From positions 1 through 64,000 of the forward strand of contig UQIW01000003.1 in NCBI GenBank assembly GCA_900541235.1: a stretch of DNA of 64,000 bases. The letters run 5' to 3'. The position numbers and the translations under genes were made by a program. This stretch comes from an uncultured Collinsella sp. (lineage in GTDB: Bacteria; Actinomycetota; Coriobacteriia; Coriobacteriales; Coriobacteriaceae). Under the pieces are notes generated by a model, which saw only the letters and a program-made list of their open reading frames with translations, was not told the origin of the DNA and ran no database searches. Positions 44,701-52,820 of the stretch are shown here, piece by piece (positions within the stretch are counted from its first letter, which is position 1; every line of letters starts with the position of its first letter).

Positions 44701-45337
44701 GATAGGCATCGGCGAGCGCCGAGGTATCGGCCTGGCCGCGCGCCACGCGCACGTCGTCCATACCGCCCGGCAACTGGCTCGACAGCTCCAGCAGGTCGCG
44801 CACCAGGCCCTTGATGGTCGTGCCGGTGCCAAAGGAACCGCCCTCGCCCGCCATGGGATACCAGGCATAGAGGGCCTTGAGCGATGCCGCGAGCTCGGGG
44901 GCGGCATCGGGTGCCGTCGCGCGGGCCAGCACGTGCTCAACAGCCTGGTCCATAAGCTCGTCGGTATCGGTGAGCACCGTGAACTCGGGGTCGATGCCCA
45001 GCTCCAGCGCATGCGCGCGCAGGATACGCGAGCACATGCCGTGAATGGTCGAGATCCACGCGTCGTCGACGGTCAGTGCCTCCTCGTCCATGCCCTCGTC
45101 GATAAGCGCACGGCGCACGCGGTCGCGAATCTCGGCCGCGGCATCTTTGGTAAAGGTAATGGCGAGCACCTGGTCCAGATGCTCAACGAACGGACCGGAT
45201 TCGGGCGAGAGCGCATAGACGATGCGGCGCGTGAGGGTAAAGGTCTTACCCGAACCGGCGCCCGCCGAGACAAACAGCGGGCGGTCGAGCGTTTTGACAA
45301 TCTGCAGCTGTTGCGGCATCAAAGTCGAAAGATCCAT
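41705..45337 (-). CDS. addA: AddA-type helicase-nuclease subunit
   Basis: 1210 residues. UvrD-like helicase with a C-terminal RecB nuclease domain; with AddB it processes double-strand breaks for recombination. Walker A SAGAGSGKTFTL (about 25-36), IDEFQDTDQMQVDLIRYL (about 350), motif III GDAQQSIYRFRGAE, motif VI ERARLLYVAMTRAR (about 835-850) and the nuclease motif LVIDYKTGGTPDE near 1165. A typical C-terminal ending follows. The start is three bases after the addB stop, so addB-addA is a coupled operon, the usual order. Confidence 0.93.
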   Translation of the reverse strand: MDLSTLMPQQLQIVKTLDRPLFVSAGAGSGKTFTLTRRIVYALSPESGPFVEHLDQVLAITFTKDAAAEIRDRVRRALIDEGMDEEALTVDDAWISTIHGMCSRILRAHALELGIDPEFTVLTDTDELMDQAVEHVLARATAPDAAPELAASLKALYAWYPMAGEGGSFGTGTTIKGLVRDLLELSSQLPGGMDDVRVARGQADTSALADAYRAALGASKSSTEKAQAALDAIDAFEASDKTMVDAARLMMSCGMPRASKAFPKEQAELLKAEAADAFINIVLACGGPALDALVGLARSVEAEYRALKAGQSALDNNDLLRMAYEALRDYPAIRAAYEGRFKMVMIDEFQDTDQMQVDLIRYLTGAGERALCTVGDAQQSIYRFRGAEVEVFRRQERKVGSSAAPEATAVVDAPAGELVKLVRNFRSHDEVLRYVARVFDGDDGGLMQGFLDLEASDGRKDTLVADASRRQALFVAGGSTQERTQAKARAIAERFRALADAGQPQGGMVLLLGRMTNADVYAQAFRDQGLDCVIAGGSVFAQAAEVQTVRALVCALANPADTAQGLMPLLASPMFALGAQEFLALATKLDDQTGETSRRNIDAGIMSDSDVPGLQDLPLVTRAREVLRYALRRVGRDSFAAIAHDVVNASGWFVRLAQRGPEGKAIAANVLKALDAVAEEEAEFGNSPRSIALAFDRFLAGKEAPGALNEEGDGAVRIMTVHASKGLEYPVVAVAECFGVRKSSGAAQMGRVEGGAQVVALPARFGGVKLADGTFVKGDDVKKQFEHAFKGKGTSLWLPPELMEDVCATGSPAEAFARLRNDDLQLSLEERARLLYVAMTRARELVILAMDAGVSRGKVTAPTFDVETDLTYDVLRRILPTDALDMPQLDADRLVFDNSHLGDYELISLAGFTFGEQAFEANASLDAEGRLVRGDADADAADDSASTIVPGPADPKPDAFELVYPQAVGVRMGICPYPMRDSYSYSSIAAALHAETEDRAAEARVPMDEAGDDAESDGSEMTDADVAAVEPAGNPMALGSAFHAACQWLIEMGADALPAARADALARLWRLTPEQRERFDVALDRWLKSAVRADLLAWPCVRAEVPFFSLGCEDEDIARYGAYAEGAIDALATDPADPSRALVIDYKTGGTPDETPDQLLEKHALQARVYADVLHKAGFEAVTVKFVRVEQPDPTLFVEPAEPQVVTYNF

Positions 45338-45340
45338 GGT

Positions 45341-48300
45341 CTACACGTCCCTCCTTACAAACGTTCCTTCGTGGTTATACGAGCAGCGCGCATGCGCGGC
45401 CTGAGCCGACGCCGGGTCGACGGCGGCAACGTTGCCCGCCTCGAGCTCGCGCAGGCGCTCGGCGATGCCGGCCTCCACGCGATCGAGCAGGGCATCGAAG
45501 TCCATGCTGCCGCCCTCGCCCGGGAAGCCCTTCTTGAGGCCCGGGATGCGACCGTCACCGCGCTCTTCCTCGAGCAACTCGGCGCTCGCCGCACCGCGCA
45601 GCGCGGGCTTGCCGCCCTTGGTCGAAAAATAGAGCGCTGCACGGGTATCCAAGCCCAGTGCCCGACGCATGGCCTGCGCGTAGATGAGCGTTTGGGTATG
45701 GGGCGGCAGCCAGCGCGGGTCGTCGATGGGAGCCTCGCCCGTCTCCTCGTCACGCACCGTGGGGTCGGCAAGCTTAAACTCCTCAACGCCCGAACGATGC
45801 TTGTAGTCGATTACCACGGCGCGGTTCTCGGCGTCCACATCCACGCGGTCGATGCGCCCGCCGAGCGGCCAACCGGCATACTCGACCTTAAGCTCATTAA
45901 AGGCGAACTCAAGGTAGCGTGGCGCAAAGGGGGCAAGTGCCTCGGACTCGTAGGCGAGCACGCCTTCCAGCTGCGGCAGAATCTCGGCCACCTGACGTTC
46001 CTCTACCGGAGAGAGCGGCACGAGCGGACCCTCGGCACCGCGCTTGCCGGCGTGCTCGGCCAAGGTCTCGTCAAAGACCTCGCGCAGCAGCTCCTGTGCG
46101 CGCGGCAGGTTCTCGGGCGTCACGCGCTCCATGCCCTCTTGGGGCAGACGGGCATGCAGATGCTCCAGCACGTCGTGGACAAAGTTGCCCTTCTCCATGT
46201 TGCCAAAGCCCGCGTCGATAGACTGGGGCTTGACGCGATACGACACGAACCAGCACAGTGGGCAGGTAGAATAGGCCTCGATCTGCGAGGCGGACGTCAG
46301 ACGCGGCACGAGCGGCGCGTCCTCGCCCTCGCCATCGCGACGGCGCAGGACCAGATACGGAATGGCTTCATCGCTCAGATGCTGAGGAGCTTCGCAGGTC
46401 ACGCGCTCGCGCCTAAAACCTTCGCCTGCAGCGGGATCAAAGTCGGCGATGATATCGCCCTCGCCCACGCGCGTGGGCTTGGCAGCGCCAGCGGCCTCGG
46501 CATGTGCCCGCAGCTCGGTCCATACGGCTGCCGGGTAGCACTCGCGCGCCTGGCGATCGTGCGTCACGCGGGCGAGCGCGACCGGACCGCTCGCCGCCTG
46601 CATCGCACGGCCAAAGCGCACGCGCAGCAGGGCGGCGGGCTCCAAAGACACGCCGTCGCGGCGCAGCTCGGCCGTCAATGTGGCAAGCGGGCCCTCTTCG
46701 TGCGAAAGCGGATAGCTGTCCAGGTCGACATCGGCAAACAGCACGGCATCGTAGCCGCCAGGACGCAAAACCGACGCATCGGCAAGCGACACGAAGCGCA
46801 CTTGTGCCCGTGGCGTGCGATCGACCTCGTAGGTCGCGTAATCGTAAGCGGTACTGCGCTTGTCCACCTTGGTTCGAACGCCGTCGAGAACCGGCACGGT
46901 CGCGGCCTGCGACACGTCGAGTGCGCGAGCATCGTTCATAAGGATGTCGATGACATGACGCAGCAGAGCCGTCTCTGCCTGGCGACGGGCCTGGCCGTCA
47001 AGGCCGCCTAGGGCGCGATCGGGCAGCGCCTCGGCAACGGCGAGCATGGCCTTGAGCGCCGTCACGGGTTTGTCGCGCCACAGCGCCTGAAACACGTCCG
47101 AGACCACGCATGGCACGTTCTTAAACCAGTTATCTTCGCTAGCGGCCTTGCGGGCGCCCCTCACCTGGCCCTGCACGCTCTGCAGCAGGCTCTTGACGCC
47201 CGCAGTGGTTTTGTTGCGCGACAGGCGCATGTTCTTGTCGAAGCCGCGGGCGCTCGCGGCGTCGGCACCCGAAAGCGGGCTATAAATCCAGTCGGTAAGC
47301 TCTGAAGCGGGCCACCACTCGGTCTTGGAAGCGGTGCCCTCGTCGGCGGCTTTCATACGCTCGATCAGGTTGGCGAGCGCCGTAAACTGCCTGCCCGCGA
47401 TGGACTGGGAAAACGCCGTGAACTCAGTCGTCTCGGCCGCAATGTGACGCGCCGCCAGACGAGAGGCGAGTTCGCCGAACAGCTGGGGTGCCCGGGCAGA
47501 AACAACGAGCACGCGCACGGGGTCGGCAGAAGCGCCGTCGACCTCGGAACCCCGGCACGTTTTTACCAGATCATCAATTGCGTCCGCATAAGCATGAGCA
47601 CGGGCATGGGGGCCAGCGACCTCAATAAAGGCAGGCTGAGCGGCGGTCCCGTAAGCGGTATCAGACGCGCCGACACCCTCCCCTAGCGGCGCGATCTCAA
47701 ACAACACATCGCGGGCATCAAATGCCGTGGCAAGCTCCTCGCGCATCGCCGCCTGCTCGCGGGCAAGCAGCACGACGACCTCTCCCCCATTGTTCGCCAC
47801 GGCAGACAGCAGCTCGAGCAGACCGTGCGTAAACGACGTGATACCGCGCACGCATACGGCGCGAGTGCACGCCGGCAGGCTATCGGCCAGGACACTGGTC
47901 ATAATGTCAGCTGCCTCGCAGGGCTCAACCATATCTCGACGGTCCAAACCGCCCGCGTAGGCGCGCAAAAGCTCGAACAAACGAGCCTCGGCATCGCTTT
48001 TTGGCTCAGGCTGGCAGTTGTCGCCACGGCATCGTTCGGCACCCGTCCCCGCAACGCCCGGCAACACGTCGCGGGCCATGCGCGCGAGCATGCGCACTGT
48101 GCCCTGGCTGCGCGAAAGCGGCTGCAGGTCGGCATCGTCGAGACGCGTGACCATGTCCGAAAACAGCATCTGGCGCTGCAGGTTGTCGACGAAACCGCGC
48201 CCGTCGCCCATAAGCTCCCAAAGCGAGCGAAGCCACGATGTAGGCGTCTTGTAGTCGATACCCAGCGAAACGCCGGCTTCCGCCGCATCATGACGGCACA

Positions 48301-48430
48301 GGTCGAGCTCGGCAAACGTTGGTGCCAGCAACACGGCACGCCCGTGACGGGCAATAAGGTCGGCAAGCAGCGCCGACTCGGCATCGCTCAAATCCGTGCC
48401 GGCATTGGTGGTATAGATTCGAACAGGCAT
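45341..48430 (-). CDS. addB: AddB/RexB-type nuclease subunit
   Basis: 1029 residues. Inactive helicase-like N-terminus (no Walker A seen in the first 60 residues) and a C-terminal PD-(D/E)XK nuclease: YSTCPLCWFVSYRV (about 720), FAFNELKVEYAGWPLGGRID, then VVIDYKHRSG (about 905-914). The four-Cys iron-sulfur pattern of classical AddB is not obvious; a Cys pair near 720 and one near the end (ARCSYNHEG) remain. GGAGGACC precedes the ATG. It pairs with the downstream addA. Assignment to AddB rather than to another PD-(D/E)XK family rests on the pairing and order. Confidence 0.85.
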   Translation of the reverse strand: MPVRIYTTNAGTDLSDAESALLADLIARHGRAVLLAPTFAELDLCRHDAAEAGVSLGIDYKTPTSWLRSLWELMGDGRGFVDNLQRQMLFSDMVTRLDDADLQPLSRSQGTVRMLARMARDVLPGVAGTGAERCRGDNCQPEPKSDAEARLFELLRAYAGGLDRRDMVEPCEAADIMTSVLADSLPACTRAVCVRGITSFTHGLLELLSAVANNGGEVVVLLAREQAAMREELATAFDARDVLFEIAPLGEGVGASDTAYGTAAQPAFIEVAGPHARAHAYADAIDDLVKTCRGSEVDGASADPVRVLVVSARAPQLFGELASRLAARHIAAETTEFTAFSQSIAGRQFTALANLIERMKAADEGTASKTEWWPASELTDWIYSPLSGADAASARGFDKNMRLSRNKTTAGVKSLLQSVQGQVRGARKAASEDNWFKNVPCVVSDVFQALWRDKPVTALKAMLAVAEALPDRALGGLDGQARRQAETALLRHVIDILMNDARALDVSQAATVPVLDGVRTKVDKRSTAYDYATYEVDRTPRAQVRFVSLADASVLRPGGYDAVLFADVDLDSYPLSHEEGPLATLTAELRRDGVSLEPAALLRVRFGRAMQAASGPVALARVTHDRQARECYPAAVWTELRAHAEAAGAAKPTRVGEGDIIADFDPAAGEGFRRERVTCEAPQHLSDEAIPYLVLRRRDGEGEDAPLVPRLTSASQIEAYSTCPLCWFVSYRVKPQSIDAGFGNMEKGNFVHDVLEHLHARLPQEGMERVTPENLPRAQELLREVFDETLAEHAGKRGAEGPLVPLSPVEERQVAEILPQLEGVLAYESEALAPFAPRYLEFAFNELKVEYAGWPLGGRIDRVDVDAENRAVVIDYKHRSGVEEFKLADPTVRDEETGEAPIDDPRWLPPHTQTLIYAQAMRRALGLDTRAALYFSTKGGKPALRGAASAELLEEERGDGRIPGLKKGFPGEGGSMDFDALLDRVEAGIAERLRELEAGNVAAVDPASAQAAHARCSYNHEGTFVRRDV

Positions 48431-48513
48431 GGTCCTCCGCTCAAACTGTTCGCAATAATCAATGCATCCATCCTACCCGCCCACGCGGACAGATTTGCCC
48501 CACGCCAACAGAT

Positions 48514-48600
48514 TTGATCCCTTGAGGACGGAGGAAAATGGATCACAGAGGGGGTCAGTCTAACCCGGTGATCCGTTTTCCTCCGTCCCCAAGGGATCAA
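48514..48600. repeat. palindromic repeat with 32-base arms, GATCCGTTTTCCTCC family
   Basis: Left arm 48514-48545 starts TTGATCCC and includes GGACGGAGGAAAATGGATCA; right arm 48569-48600 is its near-complement ending GGGATCAA. Longest copy in the window. It lies between yerC and addB. Confidence 0.8.
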
Positions 48601-48628
48601 AAAACCGCCCCCGGAGGGACGGTTCTTC
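48598..48628 (-). terminator. terminator of the YerC-type gene
   Basis: On the minus strand an ACCGTCC arm pairs with GGGCGGT, followed by six T. It abuts the palindromic repeat. Confidence 0.7.
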
Positions 48629-48650
48629 GTAATTCAATGTTGTCGCCGGC

Positions 48651-48950
48651 CTACTCGCCATCCTCCAACTTAATGAGGATCTTGCGGTAGCCACCGTACT
48701 CGCCGTTCAGCGCCTTTGAAACGCGGCTCACCGTGGTGGACGAAGCGCCGGTACGGGCCTGAACCTCAACATAAGGCTCGCCCTCGTCCAAATAGCGCGC
48801 AACCTGCAAACGCTGAGAAAGGTCGCAAATCTCGCGCGGCGTGCAGATATCGGTCAAAAACGCTTGGATATCCTTCTCGTCGTCCAAAAGGCTAAATGCG
48901 TGGACCAGCTGCTTGACATCAGGCTTGTCAAACATGTTCTCGATATTCAT
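48651..48950 (-). CDS. YerC/YecD family TrpR-related regulator
   Basis: 99 residues, all helical. The region DICTPREICDLSQRLQVARYL (about 35-55) and the helix-turn-helix YVEVQARTGASSTTVSRVSKAL (about 60-80) match the TrpR-like YerC family, small DNA-binding proteins of uncertain ligand. The end GGYRKILIKLEDGE is also typical. Length is normal. It is divergent from the small membrane protein gene across a 324-base gap (48951-49274) in which I see no other gene. Repressor role is by family; target and ligand unknown. Confidence 0.88.
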   Translation of the reverse strand: MNIENMFDKPDVKQLVHAFSLLDDEKDIQAFLTDICTPREICDLSQRLQVARYLDEGEPYVEVQARTGASSTTVSRVSKALNGEYGGYRKILIKLEDGE

Positions 48951-49274
48951 CGATCACCGCCAAACCCGCCAAAAGGCATCGAAGTTGATACTGACATCGG
49001 GCATCGTTCGCCCGTTCTATGCAATAGGGCAACGCCTGTGGCTTTTGCCCGTAGCAGTGTAGCACACCACCAAACTAAAGCGACAAGACTCTCTGCCAGC
49101 GGCGCGTTTTTCAGGACGAACGCCGTTTAGAAATCATATGCGCACGTAAGCTCCACGAATATTTGAGACAATGGGCGCCCAAACACCGCGGCGCGCCCGC
49201 GCAACCATCCAGGTCGCCGCCGCAAGCCGCTTCACGCGACGCCAGCAACCCCGGCGCAAGAAAGGATTCACGCC

Positions 49275-49640
49275 ATGCGCTTTATGCTTAACTGGCTCTT
49301 CACCTCGATCGCCATCGCGATCGCCACGTTCCTCGTCCCCGGTATCCAACCCTTCGGCTTTGCCGAGACCTGGGTCTGCTTTGCCTTTGTGGGACTGTTC
49401 CTGAACATTGTCGATTCGTTCGTCAAACCGTTCCTCACGGTCATCTCGCTGCCGCTCACGATCATTACGCTGGGCATTTTCCAGCTTGTCGTCAACAGCT
49501 TTATGCTTGAGCTCGCGAGTTACCTGTCGGTCAACCTGCTGGGCGTCGGCATCTCCATCGCCGGCTTTGAATCGGCCTTTATGGGCAGCATCCTGGTATC
49601 CATCATGCGCAGCATCCTCGACAGCATCGCCGAGGACTAA
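49275..49640 (+). CDS. phage holin family 4-like small membrane protein
   Basis: 121 residues with four hydrophobic segments (about 5-22, 28-50, 58-76, 85-112). NIVDSFVKPFLTVISLPLTI is the family mark of YvlD/phage-holin-4 membrane proteins, which occur widely in chromosomes without phage genes. AGAAAGGA lies upstream of the ATG. There is no endolysin or phage gene near, so lysis is not implied; a role in envelope stress is suspected for the family. Followed by a strong terminator. Confidence 0.85.
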   Translation: MRFMLNWLFTSIAIAIATFLVPGIQPFGFAETWVCFAFVGLFLNIVDSFVKPFLTVISLPLTIITLGIFQLVVNSFMLELASYLSVNLLGVGISIAGFESAFMGSILVSIMRSILDSIAED

Positions 49641-49680
49641 AACGGCCATTCCGGCCGTGTCCGTCTCAACAGCCCAAAAC

Positions 49681-49718
49681 GAAGGCCGCCCATCGCAAAA
49701 ATGGGCGGCCTTCTTATT
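49681..49718 (+). terminator. Rho-independent terminator after the membrane protein gene
   Basis: GAAGGCCGCCCAT (49681-49693) pairs with ATGGGCGGCCTTC (49701-49713), followed by TTATTT. Confidence 0.92.
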
Positions 49719-49781
49719 TGCCAAGTCTCAAAGGACGAGAGGATCTACCATTTCTACCCCGTCCCCAAATACAGGTGTGGG

Positions 49782-50210
49782 TTAGATGACGTAGTCGTAG
49801 CCATGGTTGGGAGCGACAAGTTGATCGAGCGTCACGCCGTCGAGGTAGTCGTTGATGAGCTTGTCCAAGTTCTTCCACACGTCGAGCGTGGGGCACTCAT
49901 CCGAACGCGAGCAACCCTTGCAGTCGCCATCCAGGCAGGCGACCGGCGCCAGACTGCCCTCGGTCAGGCGCAAGATCTCGCCCACCGTGTACTGCTCGGG
50001 CGGGCGCGTGAGCACATAGCCGCCGCCCTTACCACGCATGCCCGAAAGCATGTTGGCGCGCACGAGCGTGGCCAAGATGTTCTCCAGATATTTCTCCGAA
50101 ATCCCCTGGCGCGCCGCGATCTCTTTGAGCGGGATGCGACCGGCCGCCTGGTGCTCGGCCAGATCGACCATAACGCGCAGGGCATATCTGCCCTTAGTAG
50201 AAACCAACAT
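49782..50210 (-). CDS. Rrf2 family transcriptional regulator (IscR-like)
   Basis: 142 residues. Winged helix at the N-terminus (MLVSTKGRYALRVMVDLAEH, ISEKYLENILATLVRANML, GKGGGYVLTRP) and a three-Cys plus extra-Cys region ACLDGDCKGCSRSDECPTLD (about 92-111), consistent with an Fe-S or redox sensor. Dimerisation helix DVWKNLDKLINDYL follows. Members such as CymR and IscR control cysteine and Fe-S genes. It is divergent from cysK, 253 bases apart, which fits local control of cysteine synthesis. Ligand is inferred from the Cys pattern only. Confidence 0.9.
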   Translation of the reverse strand: MLVSTKGRYALRVMVDLAEHQAAGRIPLKEIAARQGISEKYLENILATLVRANMLSGMRGKGGGYVLTRPPEQYTVGEILRLTEGSLAPVACLDGDCKGCSRSDECPTLDVWKNLDKLINDYLDGVTLDQLVAPNHGYDYVI

Positions 50211-50463
50211 GTATAGTGCTGCCTTTCGGTCATTTAGTCCGTAGAAATTCTAGCCGAAAAATTGGTTTTGAAAATACCTATTGCCGTCAAGATGGTTAAT
50301 CGACTCGTAATAATCTTCTATTTCCTATTGCGTTACTAGGCTTTAGTGTCTACTATGCTTGCCAACAGCAAAACGAACAACCTATACGGTTTGTGGGTTT
50401 CGCTGCTACACACACCGTAAAACCACACGGTATCCAGTCATTTGAACACTTTGGAGGTTCACC
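50211..50463. promoter_or_regulatory. divergent control region of the Rrf2 gene and cysK
   Basis: AT-rich 253-base gap. ACCGT-AAAACCAC-ACGGT (about 50415-50432) is an inverted repeat, and ACGGTTT (about 50378) repeats one of its arms. Spacing to cysK (about 30-80 bases upstream of its start) suits an operator. The rest shows no gene. Confidence 0.4.
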
Positions 50464-51402
50464 ATGAGCAACGTTTACACGTCCATCGATCAGCTTATCG
50501 GCCACACCCCGCTTCTGGAGCTCACTCACTTTGAGGCCGATGAGGACCTCAAGGCCCGCGTGCTCGTCAAGCTGGAATACTTCAACCCCGCCGGCTCCGT
50601 CAAAGACCGCGTCGCCAAGAACATGATCGACGAGGCCGAGAAGGCCGGCAAGCTCGTGCGCGGTGGCGACTACACCATCATCGAGCCCACGAGCGGCAAC
50701 ACCGGCGTCGGCATCGCCTCGGTGGCGGCTGCCCGCGGCTACAAGGTGATCATCACCATGCCCGAGACTATGTCCGTCGAACGCCGCAAGCTTATGCAGG
50801 CATATGGCGCACAGCTCGTGCTCACCGACGGTTCCAAGGGCATGAAGGGCGCCATCGCCAAGGCCGAGGAACTGCAGAAGGAGACGCCCAACAGCATCAT
50901 CGCCGGCCAGTTTGTGAACCCCGCCAACCCCGCCATCCACAAGGCCACGACCGGCCCCGAGATCTGGGATGACACCGACGGCAAGGTCGACATCTTCGTC
51001 GCTGGCGTTGGCACCGGCGGCACTGTGACCGGCGTGGGCGAGTTCCTCAAGGAGCAGAACCCCGAGATTCAGATCGTCGCCGTCGAGCCCGCTACCTCCC
51101 CAGTGCTCTCCAAGGGCCAGGCCGGCCCGCACAAGATCCAAGGTATCGGCGCCGGCTTTGTGCCCGACGTCCTCGACACCCAGGTCTATGACGAGATCAT
51201 CCCCGTCGAGAACGACGACGCCTTTGCGACCGGCCGTGCCGTGGGCCACAAGGAGGGCGTGCTCGTGGGCATTTCGTCCGGCGCCGCCGTGTGGGCCGCG
51301 CTGCAGCTGGCCAAGCGCCCCGAGAACGAGGGCAAGACCATCGTGGCCCTGCTCGCCGACACCGGCGAGCGCTACCTGTCCACGGCACTCTTCCAGGACT
51401 AG
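50464..51402 (+). CDS. cysK: cysteine synthase A
   Basis: 312 residues, normal length. PLP enzyme making cysteine from O-acetylserine and sulfide. The PLP lysine lies in NPAGSVKDRVAKNM (about 40-50), the substrate loop is PTSGNTGVGIASVAAARGY, the phosphate-binding loop is GVGTGGTVTGVGEFLK, and ISSGAAVWAAL is near the end. TTGGAGG precedes the ATG. The divergent Rrf2 regulator is its likely controller. Followed by a terminator before mnmA. No oddities. Confidence 0.96.
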   Translation: MSNVYTSIDQLIGHTPLLELTHFEADEDLKARVLVKLEYFNPAGSVKDRVAKNMIDEAEKAGKLVRGGDYTIIEPTSGNTGVGIASVAAARGYKVIITMPETMSVERRKLMQAYGAQLVLTDGSKGMKGAIAKAEELQKETPNSIIAGQFVNPANPAIHKATTGPEIWDDTDGKVDIFVAGVGTGGTVTGVGEFLKEQNPEIQIVAVEPATSPVLSKGQAGPHKIQGIGAGFVPDVLDTQVYDEIIPVENDDAFATGRAVGHKEGVLVGISSGAAVWAALQLAKRPENEGKTIVALLADTGERYLSTALFQD

Positions 51403-51515
51403 AGCTTCTCGTTCTTAGAACGAGTCCAAGGCACGCCGGCCTTCCCTCTCTTCTGGCAGCCTGGGCTCATCCCAACAGGGCGTCCCATATGACGCCCGAA
51501 CTTGCTACAATGTCT

Positions 51516-51550
51516 GCGGCGCGGAACCAGCCTCCCGCGCCGCTTTTCTT
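51516..51550 (+). terminator. terminator between cysK and mnmA
   Basis: GCGGCGCGG (51516-51524) pairs with CCGCGCCGC (51534-51543), followed by TTTTCTTTT. It lies 33 bases before mnmA, so it ends cysK transcription or forms an mnmA leader hairpin. Confidence 0.75.
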
Positions 51551-51583
51551 TTTTGGCCACATGCCACCAAGGAGAACCTCCCC

Positions 51584-52684
51584 ATGCACAACAAGCGCGT
51601 GCTCGTCGCCATGAGTGGCGGCGTCGATTCCAGCGTGACCGCGTACCTGCTCAAGCGCCAGGGCTACGAATGCGTCGGCGCCACCATGCGCCTCACCTGC
51701 CCCGCGCCCGATCCCGTCACGGGCATGAGTAAGGTCGACCGCGACATCGCCGACGCAAAGGCTGTCGCCGAGCGCCTGGGGATACCCCACCATGTGCTCG
51801 ACCTGCAGCAGACCTTCGACCGCAATGTTATCGAGCGCTTCGTGACCGCCTACCAGGAAGGGTTGACACCCAACCCGTGCATCATCTGCAACCGCCATAT
51901 TAAGTTTGGCGCGTTGCTCGATGCAGCGCTCGATATGGGCTGCGACTACATCGCCACAGGTCACTACGCCAAAACGAGCCAAACGTCCGACGGCACCTGG
52001 CAGCTGCACCGTGGCGAGGACCCAAAGAAGGACCAAAGCTACTTTTTGTATTCGCTTACGCAGGAGCGCTTGGCACGCACAATCTTTCCGCTGGCAGGCC
52101 TGGACAAGGAGCACGACGTGCGCCGCATCGCCGCCGAACAGGGCTTCATCAACGCCAAGAAGGCCGAAAGCGAGGATATCTGCTTTATTCCAGACGGTGA
52201 CTACGCGGGCTATATCGAGTGCCGCTGCGGACATCCCGCTGCACCGGGCGACATTGTGTGGCGCGACGGCAGCGTGGTCGGGCGCCACAACGGCGCGCTG
52301 CGCTACACCATCGGCCAGCGCAAGGGCCTAGGCGTCGCGATGGCGCATCCCGTGTATGTAACGGGCGTCGACGCCGTCAACAACACCGTGCATCTGGGCG
52401 AGGCCGAGGACCTGACGGCCACAGTACTCACGGCCGACGACTGGATCTGGAGCGCCCCTGCCGACCGCGTGGAGGCAGAGCTCGATGCCGGCGGCATTCG
52501 CGTGGGCGCCAAGTACCGCTACCGTCAGAAGGACCAGGCAGCGACCCTTACGCGCGGCGAAGACGGGCAAATGCTGCTGACTTTTGACGAGCCGCAGCGA
52601 GCCATCGCCCCCGGCCAAGCCGTTGTAGTCTACCGCGGCGACATCGTCCTCGGCGGCGGCACGGTAACCGGCGCACTTAAGTAG
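51584..52684 (+). CDS. mnmA: tRNA-specific 2-thiouridylase
   Basis: 366 residues. Thiolates U34 of Glu, Gln and Lys tRNAs. PP-loop VAMSGGVDSSVTAYLL (about 7-22), catalytic Cys in NPCIICNRHIKFG (about 98-110) with partner Cys in SEDICFIPDGDY (about 190-201), and TGHYAK are present. C-terminal beta domain normal. AAGGAGAACC precedes the ATG. It sits after cysK, which supplies the sulfur source cysteine; no cysteine desulfurase gene is in the window. Convergent with the M42 peptidase gene. Confidence 0.96.
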   Translation: MHNKRVLVAMSGGVDSSVTAYLLKRQGYECVGATMRLTCPAPDPVTGMSKVDRDIADAKAVAERLGIPHHVLDLQQTFDRNVIERFVTAYQEGLTPNPCIICNRHIKFGALLDAALDMGCDYIATGHYAKTSQTSDGTWQLHRGEDPKKDQSYFLYSLTQERLARTIFPLAGLDKEHDVRRIAAEQGFINAKKAESEDICFIPDGDYAGYIECRCGHPAAPGDIVWRDGSVVGRHNGALRYTIGQRKGLGVAMAHPVYVTGVDAVNNTVHLGEAEDLTATVLTADDWIWSAPADRVEAELDAGGIRVGAKYRYRQKDQAATLTRGEDGQMLLTFDEPQRAIAPGQAVVVYRGDIVLGGGTVTGALK

Positions 52685-52701
52685 CCCCATCCCCTTCATA
52701 A

Positions 52702-52764
52702 ATTGCGGTGAAATAGGGACTGTTTAAGCGTTTAAAACCGCCAAACAGTCCCTATTTCACCGCA
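52702..52764. repeat. 63-base palindromic element, copy 2
   Basis: TTGCGGTGAAATAGGGACTG at the left and its complement at the right, ending TTTCACCGCAA. Same length and arms as 41630-41692, with a different central 17 bases. Between convergent genes, where it can end both transcripts. Confidence 0.85.
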
Positions 52765-52820
52765 ACTTAGAGAGGACGGCCTCGGCCGGTACTGCCGTAT
52801 CAGCCGAGGCCGCTGCATCG

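Noticed and set aside
42638..47011. Very long open frame (over 1400 codons) antisense to addA and addB
   Set aside because: It mirrors the codon pattern of the GC-rich genes beneath it, has low-complexity Arg/His-rich protein sequence and no recognisable domain, while addA and addB show full motifs.
45341..48430. Iron-sulfur cluster in AddB
   Set aside because: The spacing of Cys near the nuclease domain does not clearly match the four-Cys pattern, so it is not claimed.
49275..49640. Prophage lysis gene
   Set aside because: The holin-like family is common in chromosomes and there are no endolysin or phage structural genes nearby.
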